A stretch of 64,000 bases of DNA from Frankiales bacterium (GTDB taxonomy: Bacteria > Actinomycetota > Actinomycetes > Mycobacteriales > SCTD01): the NCBI GenBank assembly GCA_025966135.1, contig JAOPVP010000055.1, forward strand, positions 42,165 through 106,164, read 5' to 3'. The notes under the pieces were generated by a model that did not search any database, was not told the DNA's origin, and saw only the letters and a program-made list of their open reading frames with translations. The translations under genes were made by a program, and so were the position numbers. Below are positions 1 to 7,303 of this stretch, in pieces (the first letter of the stretch is position 1; every line of letters begins with the position of its first letter).

Positions 1-519
1 TCGCCACGGCCGGACCAGCTGCGTGCCAGCGTCAAGGACCGGGCGGAGCACGTGATGATCGTTGACCTGGAGCGCAACGACCTGGCCCGGGTCACCCAGC
101 CCGGCACGGTGACGGTGGAGGAGCTCTACGCGCTCTCGGAGTGGGCCGGGCTGTGGCACGCGTCGTCGACCGTGGCCGGTCGACTGGTGCCCGGCGTCGG
201 CGTGACCGAGGTGCTGCGCGCGCTCCTTCCTGGTGGCTCGGTCACGGGCGCTCCCAAGCACGCTGCGTGCGCACTGCTGGCGGGGCTGGAGCCGGTGGGC
301 CGGGGACCTGCGATGGGAGCGATGGGCTTCGTGTGGCCTGGAGGTCTCGACCTAGGGTTGACGATCAGGACGATCGCGGCGGCGGATGGCCGGGTGCACC
401 TGTGGGCCGGCGGTGGTATCACGTGGGGGAGCGACCCGGACGCGGAGGTGGCCGAGGCACATGCGAAGGCCGGCCCGGTGCAGCGTGCCCTTGCTCAGGT
501 GCGGCCGTCGTCCTCTTGA
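1..519 (+). CDS. Chorismate-binding enzyme, C-terminal part (PabB/TrpE family), cut by the window edge
   Basis: The frame is open from base 1, so the N-terminus lies outside the window. The visible 172 residues hold the C-terminal chorismate-binding signatures: an EH-MIVDLERNDL segment near the start, GSVTGAPKHAA in the middle, and a GGGITWGSDPDAE segment close to the end. These bind chorismate and magnesium in the family. Members make aminodeoxychorismate (folate), anthranilate (tryptophan) or isochorismate. Without the N-terminal half I cannot decide; aminodeoxychorismate synthase component I is my best guess, because the surroundings hold no trp genes. Its 3' end overlaps the convergent HAD gene by 25 nt. 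Confidence 0.85.
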   Translation, partial: SPRPDQLRASVKDRAEHVMIVDLERNDLARVTQPGTVTVEELYALSEWAGLWHASSTVAGRLVPGVGVTEVLRALLPGGSVTGAPKHAACALLAGLEPVGRGPAMGAMGFVWPGGLDLGLTIRTIAAADGRVHLWAGGGITWGSDPDAEVAEAHAKAGPVQRALAQVRPSSS

Positions 520-971
520 GCATGCTCCAGGGCCGGGGAGCGGCTCGCCCAGGTGGCGCGTAGCACCGGCCAGCCAGCGCTCTGGTAGGCGTCGCACACC
601 TGATCGTCGTCGTCGACGACCACGGCGACAGTCCGTCCTCGGGCGAGGTCGCGCAGCAGGGGCGGCTTGACCCTGCGCGCCGGGCGGTGGTCGCCGTTGG
701 CCCTCATCGCCAGCGTCCCGTCGGGAAGGCCTTGCGCGCGTAGCCAGTCGCGGGTGTCGCGGCGGCACCACTCGGGCCGCCCGGTGAGGTAGCCGACGTC
801 GCACTCGACCGCTGCTTCCGCGACCAGGGCCAGGCCCTCAGGGAGTGCCGGGTCGTCGACGGCGGCGGCGAAGAACGCACCCCAGTCCGGACGGCGCTGC
901 TCCAGCAAGTGGACCCGGTGGCTGACATCGGCAAGGACCCCGTCGATGTCGAACACGGCAAGGGGGCGCAC
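495..971 (-). CDS. HAD-superfamily phosphatase (polynucleotide kinase 3'-phosphatase-like domain)
   Basis: This is a 158-residue single-domain HAD protein. Motif I is at the extreme N-terminus (FDIDGVLAD, residues 7-15; both Asp residues present). A LTGRP segment near residue 62 corresponds to motif II, and a VVVDDDDQV stretch near residue 107 supplies the motif IV acidic residues. The length and the GRP-W-R-T-W-L pattern fit the stand-alone phosphatase domain of PNKP-type proteins, so a phosphomonoester substrate is likely but unknown. The GTG start at 971 is chosen because motif I follows at once and a TACCTT -10 hexamer lies 7 nt upstream, which suggests a leaderless mRNA. Confidence 0.8.
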   Translation of the reverse strand: MRPLAVFDIDGVLADVSHRVHLLEQRRPDWGAFFAAAVDDPALPEGLALVAEAAVECDVGYLTGRPEWCRRDTRDWLRAQGLPDGTLAMRANGDHRPARRVKPPLLRDLARGRTVAVVVDDDDQVCDAYQSAGWPVLRATWASRSPALEHAQEDDGRT

Positions 972-978
972 CTTGGCG

Positions 979-984
979 AAGGTA
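979..984 (-). promoter_or_regulatory. -10 hexamer for the HAD gene (leaderless)
   Basis: TACCTT on the minus strand lies 7 nt before the GTG at 971. It fits the actinobacterial TANNNT -10 pattern, with transcription expected to begin at or next to the start codon. I see no clear -35. Confidence 0.45.
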
Positions 985-1097
985 GGCGGACCGGGGCAGC
1001 ATGGCCCGTCGACGTGCCGGAGAACCACCCCAATGGGTGGTTCGCTCGCGGGCACTCGTTGCCGATCATTGTGGTGCTGTCCACCTGAGGAGACTTC

Positions 1098-1358
1098 GTG
1101 CGCATCACTGACATCGCCCTGCCGACCGCGGTCGCCGGCCCGCGCCCCGGCGCGGCTCGCCGCCCAGGGTCTGAGGCGTCGTCTGCCGTGGTCACCACCG
1201 GGTCGCCGCGTGGTGCCAGCCACCCGGACGAGCTGGCCGCAGGTGCGCTCGCGCGCGCTGCGAGTCTGGCCCAGGCCAACAAGGTGGTCGCGGCCGCCAA
1301 CGAGCACGCGGCCGCCAGCGTCACGGGTGACCTCCTGGACGCCACGCGGCTGCCGTAG
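1098..1358 (+). CDS. Small Ala-rich protein of unknown function
   Basis: This is an 86-residue frame with a GTG start behind a good Shine-Dalgarno (GAGGAGA about 5 nt upstream). It is rich in Ala, Gly and Pro in the first half. The second half (residues 45-80) could form an amphipathic helix. It has no signal peptide, membrane segment or recognisable motif. It sits alone between a minus-strand gene pair and the HAD gene. The ribosome site is the main argument for it; codon bias alone is weak at this GC content. Confidence 0.45.
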   Translation: MRITDIALPTAVAGPRPGAARRPGSEASSAVVTTGSPRGASHPDELAAGALARAASLAQANKVVAAANEHAAASVTGDLLDATRLP

Positions 1359-1365
1359 CCGCACG

Positions 1366-2118
1366 TCAGCCGGTCGAGCCCAGGGCCTTGTGTGCCACCT
1401 GCTCGACGTCGGCCAAGCCGATGCGCAACCCCTCGACCTCGGTGGTGAGGGAAGCAAGGTCATCGGCGCTCGGATCGAGCTCGCCCACCGCCGATGCGTT
1501 CGCCTGCAGCTCGGCGACCCGTGCCACCAGCCCCTCCAGGCCCAGCGTGGACGACTGCAACCTGCCGTCCAGCGCCTGGAGCGCCTTGCGGAGCCGATCG
1601 CGGACCGCGACCCGGTCCGCGACCGCGTCCGCAGAGCGCCGCGCGGAGTCGTCGGAGGGGGTGGCTTCGGCGGCTGCCCACAGCCGGGTCGCCTCCTGGT
1701 CGAGCCCGGGGGAGTCGGTCTGCGCGAGGGCCCTCGAGACCGCGACGGCCTGACCGGCGACCCGGCGCATGGTCTCGAGGATCGCGTCAGCCTCCTCGGC
1801 GGCGTGCGCGGTCGCCAGGTCCGTTGCGGTGACGGCGGCGCTGCGCGCCATGTCGTCGAGCGAGTGCACGGCGTTCTCCGCACGTTTGAGCCACACCGCC
1901 TCCGGGGTGCCGTCGGCCGGCCGCAGGGGCTGCGGACCCTGACGTCGCCTGTCGGGCGCGCCGAGGATGGCGCCGGCGACGACCTTCACGCCGTACACGG
2001 CGGCGCCGACACCGACCGCGGCGACGGCGGGGGCGCCGACCGCCCACGACAGGCCACCGAGGACCCCCGCGACCAGCGGTCCCCACGGCTCGGCGAGCTC
2101 ATCGCGCAGGCGGCCCAC
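1366..2118 (-). CDS. Coiled-coil protein with an N-terminal hydrophobic segment, partner of the VWA protein
   Basis: The protein has 250 residues. Residues 10-50 are hydrophobic (WGPLVAGVLGGLSWAVG and a following Ala/Val/Gly-rich stretch), enough for one or two membrane passes. Residues 75-245 are almost continuous Ala/Leu/Glu-rich helix with heptad character, interrupted near residue 135. The GTG start at 2118 lies just after the stop of the VWA gene (2121), so the two are very likely co-transcribed. Location next to a membrane-anchored substrate-binding/VWA protein suggests an accessory subunit at the membrane. I recognise no enzymatic motif. Confidence 0.7.
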   Translation of the reverse strand: MGRLRDELAEPWGPLVAGVLGGLSWAVGAPAVAAVGVGAAVYGVKVVAGAILGAPDRRRQGPQPLRPADGTPEAVWLKRAENAVHSLDDMARSAAVTATDLATAHAAEEADAILETMRRVAGQAVAVSRALAQTDSPGLDQEATRLWAAAEATPSDDSARRSADAVADRVAVRDRLRKALQALDGRLQSSTLGLEGLVARVAELQANASAVGELDPSADDLASLTTEVEGLRIGLADVEQVAHKALGSTG

Positions 2119-2120
2119 GG

Positions 2121-3929
2121 TCAGAAGTTCGAGAGCACGGCCGTGAAGACCTTGTCGATCGAGGCGGGGTCGGAAGCGTCGTACGCGGCACCACGGGCGG
2201 CCTCGGCGATGCCCGTGAGGACGGTGAGGTCGGCGTCGCTGCCGTAGGCGATGGGGAAGAAGCGGACCGAGCGGCTGGTGTCCTCGGGGGAGAGCTCGCG
2301 CTCGAGGCTGCTGACGTCCTGGTCCGGGCTGTACTCGTTCTTGCCGTCGGTGAGCAGGACCACCGCGTTGATGCGGTCGGTGCCGGCGCCGGCAGACATC
2401 ACCCGGAAGGCCTTGCGGGCGGTGGCGTACAGGGCCGTGCCGCCGTTGGCGGTGAGCAGGCTGATCTGCTGCCGGAGCTTGGCCTTGCCAGCCGCGATCG
2501 GGGTGAACGGGACCAGCTCGCGATAGGGCAGCAACGAGCCGTTCTGCGGCGTCGAGAAAGACCACAGGGCGACGTCGTCCTTCGGCCCGAACTGGTCCAG
2601 GGCCTTGAGCGCGGCCTTCTTGGCCAGGTCGATCTTGCTGTCACCGTTGCCGGCCGGGTCACCCATCGATCCGGACGTGTCGATGACGAGCAGGACCTTC
2701 GCGCCCTTGCGCTGCTGGCTCCACAGGGCCTGCACCCGGGCGAGCACCGGGGGACTGGGCGGGTTGAGCACGACCTTCGGCTGCCGGGGGTCCAGGCCGT
2801 TGCCGGCGCTGGTGGCGGCCACCGGCTTGTCGTCGAACCCGCGGAAAGCGGCGGCCGCGAACTTCTGCTGTGCCTTGTCGCCGCGGACGTAGTCGAGGAA
2901 CGACGTCGCGACCTTCTTCACCGGGGCGGTCACCCAGTCCGCTTGCAAGATCGCGTACGGCGAGTCCGACAGCAGCGTGCCTTCCTTGGGGTAGACCGCC
3001 ACGAGGGGGATCTTCGGCTTGGCGTGCTTGCCCAGGGTTGCGGGGTCGCCGGAGGGGTTGCCCTGGTTGTAGTCCCAGACCGACTTCTCCTCGACGGCGA
3101 CAGCGCTGATGTAGGCAAGACCGGCACCGCGGTCGTCGGCCTTCTGCAGGTTGGACAGGAACGTCAGCGTCGTGTCGCCGTAGTGCACGACGGCCTGCTC
3201 GACCGCTTCGGCGTACTGCTGCACCTTGGGATCGGCCAGGTTCTGCAGCGTGAGGTCGCTGGAGGTGCCGGTCGCGGCGACATAGGTCCCGATGGTGGCG
3301 TTCAGACCCGAGGTGGAGAAGTTGGGGTTGGTCTTGCCGAGCGTGAACCTGCCGTACGGCTGCCCGATGGACGCCCAGCCCTTCGGGTTCTGCGCGAGCC
3401 TGAGGACGTCGCCCCAGCCCAGGGCCTTGTTCGGCCAGCCGAGCGCGCTGGCCATGGGCATCGGCATCGCGATGACGAGCGGGGTGTTGGCGATGGACGG
3501 TGGCGTCGTGGGCCCGATGAGGTCGGGTTTGTCGGCGACCGTGGTCTTCTGCCGCAGCAGGCCGGTCCAGGAACGGGCCGCGGGGGACCAGACGTCGGGC
3601 CGGGGGCCGTCGGTGGCCTCGTTCCAGCCCCGGGCCAGCGCGTCGGTCGCACCGCCGCTGGCCTTGCTGGTCACCTCGACCTGGGCGCAGGTGCCGTCAA
3701 CCTCGGTGCCGTTCCAGTCCTGGGCGATCTGCTTGAGCAGTGCGGCCTTCTCCGAGGATGCCGTCAGGTGCACGACGGTGCAGCCGGTCTGACCCGGCGG
3801 GTGCGCGGGTGGACCGCCGGCACTGGTGCCCGAGCCGCCGCCACCGGTCAGCAGTCGCACGCCGACGACGAGCCCCAGGCCGACGACCGCCGCCACGATC
3901 AGCGGCGCGCGTCTCGTGCCGCCAGCCAT
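2121..3929 (-). CDS. Membrane-anchored solute-binding and von Willebrand factor A fusion protein
   Basis: The protein has 602 residues. An N-terminal anchor (residues 8-27) is followed by a Gly/Ser/Pro linker. Residues 50-370 look like an extracellular solute-binding protein of the bacterial type 11 fold. Residues 410-600 are a VWA domain with an intact MIDAS motif (DTSGSM at 417-422) and a downstream LLTDGKN. Two cysteines (50 and 81) may form a disulfide outside the cell. VWA domains bind partners through a divalent metal, so this is probably a surface receptor or scaffold; the ligand is unknown. It is first in a two-gene operon with the coiled-coil protein. Confidence 0.8.
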   Translation of the reverse strand: MAGGTRRAPLIVAAVVGLGLVVGVRLLTGGGGSGTSAGGPPAHPPGQTGCTVVHLTASSEKAALLKQIAQDWNGTEVDGTCAQVEVTSKASGGATDALARGWNEATDGPRPDVWSPAARSWTGLLRQKTTVADKPDLIGPTTPPSIANTPLVIAMPMPMASALGWPNKALGWGDVLRLAQNPKGWASIGQPYGRFTLGKTNPNFSTSGLNATIGTYVAATGTSSDLTLQNLADPKVQQYAEAVEQAVVHYGDTTLTFLSNLQKADDRGAGLAYISAVAVEEKSVWDYNQGNPSGDPATLGKHAKPKIPLVAVYPKEGTLLSDSPYAILQADWVTAPVKKVATSFLDYVRGDKAQQKFAAAAFRGFDDKPVAATSAGNGLDPRQPKVVLNPPSPPVLARVQALWSQQRKGAKVLLVIDTSGSMGDPAGNGDSKIDLAKKAALKALDQFGPKDDVALWSFSTPQNGSLLPYRELVPFTPIAAGKAKLRQQISLLTANGGTALYATARKAFRVMSAGAGTDRINAVVLLTDGKNEYSPDQDVSSLERELSPEDTSRSVRFFPIAYGSDADLTVLTGIAEAARGAAYDASDPASIDKVFTAVLSNF

Positions 3930-4067
3930 GCGACCCCCTGTCTCGGCACCGTCCGTGGAAGCACAGCTCCCACAGCAGCATCCTCACACCTGCAGGTGCT
4001 CCGCGCGTGCCCGGCACGCGCTCCGTTCGGAGCAGCGCTGCGCCGGGGAAGGGGCTCGTGATCGCCG

Positions 4068-4095
4068 ACCTGACATAATGTCGATTATCGGCGTT
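4068..4095 (-). other. Candidate dif site (XerC/XerD recombination site)
   Basis: Read on the minus strand, this 28-bp intergenic block splits into a XerC-like arm AACGCCGATAA, a 6-bp centre TCGACA, and a XerD-like arm TTATGTCAGGT. The inner ATAA/TTAT symmetry and the TTATGTCA half are the hallmarks of bacterial dif, and the left arm resembles actinobacterial dif sites as I remember them (CGCCGATAA). It lies in a 194-bp gap between the VWA gene and the NlpC gene, interrupts no coding sequence, and is AT-rich against its surroundings. If correct, the terminus of replication is here and the chromosome is circular. Confidence 0.65.
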
Positions 4096-4123
4096 TCGGG
4101 GTGGGGGACGAGAAGGGGCGGGA

Positions 4124-5104
4124 TCAGTGCGGCAGGCGAACCAGGTGCACCGTCGGACTGGCCCACACCTGGCGCAGCACGACCTTCCCGAGCGACCGTG
4201 ACGCGCTGATCATGAGCCCGTTGCCGACGTAGATGCCGATGTGGGCGGTGGGCGGTCCATAGACCACCAGGTCGCCGACGCGCGCGTCGGACAGGGCGAC
4301 GCGCCGGGCTGCTGCAGCGATGCCGTCGCGGGTGGTCGGAAGCTTCGCGCCGCCGGCACGGGACCAGATGGTCCGGATCAGGTCGCTGTCGCCGATCTTG
4401 GTGTTGCCCAGGTATCCGCGGACGAGCGTGGCCGCCTGGAGCGCCACCGTGGAGCTCTTGGCCTTCTGCGTGCGCGGGAGGCCCTTGAGCGGTGGGCCGA
4501 CGACCAGGGCGTGCGGGGTGGCGGCCTGCGAGGCGACCGGCGCGGGCGCAGGTGTGGGCTTGGGGGCCGACTTCGTCCACGGGGCCACCGGGACCATTCC
4601 CTTGCGCGGGACCCGGCCGTAGCTGACGGTGTCGGACTTCCAGACGGTGCGCTCGACGACGCCCTTCTGGGAGGACGAGGCGTCGACCATCTGGACCGTC
4701 GTACCGGAGGACGACGTGGTCCGCGACTCCACGATGCCGACGTGCGTCGCGGGGTCGCCGAAGAAGACCAGGTCCCCGGGGAGCACCTGCTCGGCCGGCA
4801 GGGGCACCGCCCAGGCCTGCTGCAGGCTCGAGGTGCGGGGGATGGCCGTCACTCCCCCGACCTGGCGCCAGAGCGTCGAGGTCAGGCCGGAGCAGTCCCA
4901 GGTCTTCGGGCCGGCCCCTCCCCAGGTGTAGGTGTCGTGGACGTGGGCCTTGGCGGCAGCCACCACCGCCGCCCCGGGGCCACCGGTACCGCCCCCCGAG
5001 GCGGCGCCGGACACGCCGGCGAGACCGAGGCAGACGAGCAGGACCGCGAGGGTGCGCAGGAGCGCCTGCACCCGATGGGCCGTCGCGTGACGGACGGGGT
5101 GCAC
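4124..5104 (-). CDS. Secreted NlpC/P60 peptidoglycan hydrolase with a degenerate second domain
   Basis: The protein has 326 residues. A signal peptide covers residues 1-35. The first NlpC/P60 domain (45-165) keeps the catalytic Cys71 in DCSGL and His121 in HVGIVE, so it can cleave peptidoglycan stem peptides. A Pro/Ala linker (180-196) leads to a second copy (215-326) in which the Cys position is Asp239 (GDSDL), although the second-half His288 (HIGIYVG) remains. The second copy therefore looks catalytically dead and may bind substrate or regulate. The GTG start has an AGGAGG box 6 nt upstream. Confidence 0.88.
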   Translation of the reverse strand: MHPVRHATAHRVQALLRTLAVLLVCLGLAGVSGAASGGGTGGPGAAVVAAAKAHVHDTYTWGGAGPKTWDCSGLTSTLWRQVGGVTAIPRTSSLQQAWAVPLPAEQVLPGDLVFFGDPATHVGIVESRTTSSSGTTVQMVDASSSQKGVVERTVWKSDTVSYGRVPRKGMVPVAPWTKSAPKPTPAPAPVASQAATPHALVVGPPLKGLPRTQKAKSSTVALQAATLVRGYLGNTKIGDSDLIRTIWSRAGGAKLPTTRDGIAAAARRVALSDARVGDLVVYGPPTAHIGIYVGNGLMISASRSLGKVVLRQVWASPTVHLVRLPH

Positions 5105-5201
5105 GGCGCGCCTCCTGGGACCGGTGGGACTGGTGTGGTACCTGGTCCCTCGGCAGGTGGCACCGCCGACCTGAGCCCGATCCGGTCCGCAAAGCCCGCT
5201 G

Positions 5202-5567
5202 TCAGCCGCGCCGCAGGGCGTGCGTCCCGATCGCTGCCCCGCCAGCGGCTAGCGCGACGAGGCCCGCTCCGGTCGAGGCCTTGACCTGGCCCTTCCCGAT
5301 CGCCGCGGCTACGGCGAGGGCGTCCACCACATCCGCCAGCACCCCGGCGGCCAACCACAGCCGGCGCTCCTTGCGCGCGACCAGCGCGCCGAGGCCGAGC
5401 GCAACGTCCCTGGCCGCGAGCATCTGGACGACCCAGCCCAGGCGCTCACGGGTTGCCCGGTCCACGCCGAGAGCTGCGGGGACCAGACCGGGGCGGGCGA
5501 GCATCGAGACGCCGATGACGCTGCGCCCGACGGCCTGCGTTCGAGGGTCGAGCAGCTTGTTGAGCAT
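5202..5567 (-). CDS. Small membrane protein of unknown function
   Basis: The protein has 121 residues beginning MLNKLLDPRTQAVGRS, behind a GAGAGG ribosome site. It is hydrophobic throughout, with probable helices near residues 16-30, 44-62, 68-86 and 98-115. It lacks charged catalytic motifs. It is divergent from rbpA, with a 102-nt shared upstream region. The family is not known to me. Confidence 0.65.
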   Translation of the reverse strand: MLNKLLDPRTQAVGRSVIGVSMLARPGLVPAALGVDRATRERLGWVVQMLAARDVALGLGALVARKERRLWLAAGVLADVVDALAVAAAIGKGQVKASTGAGLVALAAGGAAIGTHALRRG

Positions 5568-5610
5568 GGAGTACCTCTCACGGCGCCGTCGGTGTCGAAC
5601 ACATGAACCC

Positions 5611-5637
5611 GGGAATCCTCTCAGGCGTCTGATCGTT
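5611..5637 (+). promoter_or_regulatory. Sigma-R type promoter of rbpA
   Basis: GGGAAT at 5611-5616 is followed after exactly 18 nt by GTT at 5635-5637. This is the SigR/SigH (thiol-oxidative stress sigma factor) consensus GGGAAT-N18/19-GTT. It lies about 30 nt upstream of the rbpA start. rbpA of Streptomyces is an established SigR target. Confidence 0.75.
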
Positions 5638-5669
5638 GCTGGTATCGACACCCTTGTTCGGAGGCCCCC

Positions 5670-6059
5670 ATGAGTGACCGCGTCCTACGAGGCAGCCGCC
5701 TCGGCTCGGTGAGCTACGAGAGCGACCGGCACACCGAGTTCGCTCCCCGCTCGCGCACCTGGTACGACTGCCCTCACGGGCACGAGACCGCGGTTCCGTT
5801 CGCGGCCGAGGCCGACATCCCCTTCACCTGGGAGTGCCGTGTGTGTGGCGCGGTCGCGCTGCGCCGCGACGCGGAGCAGCCCGAGGCCAAGGCCGTGAAG
5901 CCCACCCGGACGCACTGGGACATGCTGCTGGAGCGTCGCTCCATCGCCGAGCTCGAGGAAGTCCTCGCGGAGCGTCTGGCGGTGCTCCATGAACGTCAGG
6001 GGCAGGTGAAGGCGCAGCTCAAGGCCGACGCCGCGAAGAACCGCAAGAAGAGCGCTTAG
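5670..6059 (+). CDS. rbpA: RNA polymerase-binding protein RbpA
   Basis: The protein has 129 residues. It binds RNA polymerase and group 1/2 sigma factors and stabilises the open complex in actinobacteria. Visible are the N-terminal RGSRLG(S)-SYE segment, the central zinc-ribbon-like core (CPHGH at about 34-38, CRVCGA at about 56-61), the basic linker around residues 70-80, and the C-terminal sigma-interacting region beginning near THWDMLLERRS. The start has a GGAGG box 5 nt upstream. The SigR-type promoter predicts induction by thiol oxidation. Confidence 0.97.
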   Translation: MSDRVLRGSRLGSVSYESDRHTEFAPRSRTWYDCPHGHETAVPFAAEADIPFTWECRVCGAVALRRDAEQPEAKAVKPTRTHWDMLLERRSIAELEEVLAERLAVLHERQGQVKAQLKADAAKNRKKSA

Positions 6060-6090
6060 GCGCCGTGTAGACGTCAGCAGCGGTCAGACC

Positions 6091-6119
6091 CGGCCGCGTC
6101 CCTGATCGGGGCGCGGCCG
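6091..6119. terminator. Hairpin between convergent rbpA and fxsA
   Basis: CGGCCGCG at 6091-6098 pairs perfectly with CGCGGCCG at 6112-6119 around a 13-nt loop. It lies in the 69-nt gap between two convergent genes, so it could end both transcripts. There is no U tract, which is usual for actinobacterial terminators. Confidence 0.45.
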
Positions 6120-6128
6120 TTCGGCTGC

Positions 6129-6566
6129 TCACGGGTCCTCGTCCACCACGTCGCCGTCGATCACCGGGTGTTGCGGCGGGGTCCGGCGTGAGCCAGCCGG
6201 CCCGAGCAGCCGGGCGGTCACGACGCCCGTGAGGAGGCGGCGGAGCAGCGCCCGGGTGGGCGGGAGCAGGCACAGCACCCCGAACACGTCCGTCACGAAT
6301 CCTGGGGTCACCAGCAACGCGCCGCCGAGCACGACGAGGGCGCCGTCCGCGACCTCCTTGCCGGGGACCCGCCTCGCCTCGAGGGCCCGGCGGAACGCCG
6401 TCCAGGCCTTGCGCCCCTCCCGCTTGAACAACCAGGTGCCCAGGACCGCGTCGGCGATGAGCAGCGCGACGGTCGGCAACGCCCCGATGGCCTGGCCCAC
6501 CTGGATGAGCACGTAGATCTCGACGGCCGGGACCACGATGAACACGACCAGCAGCAGGAGCGGCAC
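6129..6566 (-). CDS. FxsA family membrane protein
   Basis: The protein has 145 residues. The N-terminus (MPLLLLVVFIVVPAVEIYVL) and the segment around residues 25-45 (VALLIADAVLGTWLFKREG) are the FxsA signature; two further hydrophobic stretches follow at about 73-98. E. coli FxsA modulates phage T7 exclusion by the F plasmid, but the general cellular role is unknown. The start is 2 nt after the stop of ppm, so it is the last gene of the lnt-ppm-fxsA operon. Confidence 0.88.
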   Translation of the reverse strand: MPLLLLVVFIVVPAVEIYVLIQVGQAIGALPTVALLIADAVLGTWLFKREGRKAWTAFRRALEARRVPGKEVADGALVVLGGALLVTPGFVTDVFGVLCLLPPTRALLRRLLTGVVTARLLGPAGSRRTPPQHPVIDGDVVDEDP

Positions 6567-6568
6567 GG

Positions 6569-7303
6569 CTACCTCCGGTTGGGGCTGCGCCAGGGCTTGC
6601 TCTTGACTCCCCAGACGGTGACCCGCCAGAGCGCCTCCAGAACGATGGCCCGGCTCATCTTGGACTCCCCGCGCTCGCGCTCCACGAACGTGATGGGCAC
6701 CTCGACAACCCGGTGGCCGGCCTTCCAGATCTGCCAGGCCAGGTCGACCTGAAAGCAGTAGCCCTGCGACGCCACGCCCGTCTCCAGCACGCTGTCGAGC
6801 ACGCTGCGCCGGTATGCCCGGTAGCCGCCGGTGGCGTCCCGGAGCGGTAGCCGGAGGACCAACCTGGTGTAGGCGTTGCCGCCGCGACTCAGCACCTCAC
6901 GGGACTTCGGCCAGTTGACGACCTCTCCCCCGTCGACCCAGCGGCTCCCGAGGACCAGATCGGCGTGCTCCAGGGCCGCCAGCAGCCGCGGGAGCTGCTC
7001 TGGGGCGTGCGAGCCGTCGGCGTCCATCTCCACGACGACGTCGTAGCCGTGCTCCTTCGCCCAGCAGAACGCGGCGACGTAGGCGGCCCCGAGGCCCTCC
7101 TTGCCGGACCGGTGCAACACCTTCACCCAGTCCGTGCGCGCCGCGAGCTCGTCGGCGAGCGCACCCGTCCCGTCCGGGCTGTTGTCGTCGACAACCAGCA
7201 GGTGCGCCTCCGGGACCGCAGCGTGCAGACGACTGGCGATGATCTCCAGGTTGTCGCGTTCGTTGTAGGTCGGGACGATGACCAGGAGGGAGCCGATGTT
7301 CAC
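6569..7303 (-). CDS. ppm1: Polyprenol-phosphate mannosyltransferase (Ppm/DPM1-like, GT2)
   Basis: The protein has 244 residues and no membrane domain. The GT2 nucleotide-sugar site shows VPTYNERDN at about 9-17, VVDDNSPDGTG at about 37-47 and the metal-binding DADGSH at about 93-98. The C-terminal QVDLAWQ and ERERGESKMS blocks are typical of dolichol/polyprenol phosphate mannose synthases. It transfers mannose from GDP-mannose to polyprenol phosphate, the lipid donor for lipoglycans and O-mannosylated proteins. The ATGA overlap with lnt mirrors the Mycobacterium tuberculosis arrangement, where both domains are one protein; here they are separate genes. Confidence 0.93.
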   Translation of the reverse strand: MNIGSLLVIVPTYNERDNLEIIASRLHAAVPEAHLLVVDDNSPDGTGALADELAARTDWVKVLHRSGKEGLGAAYVAAFCWAKEHGYDVVVEMDADGSHAPEQLPRLLAALEHADLVLGSRWVDGGEVVNWPKSREVLSRGGNAYTRLVLRLPLRDATGGYRAYRRSVLDSVLETGVASQGYCFQVDLAWQIWKAGHRVVEVPITFVERERGESKMSRAIVLEALWRVTVWGVKSKPWRSPNRR

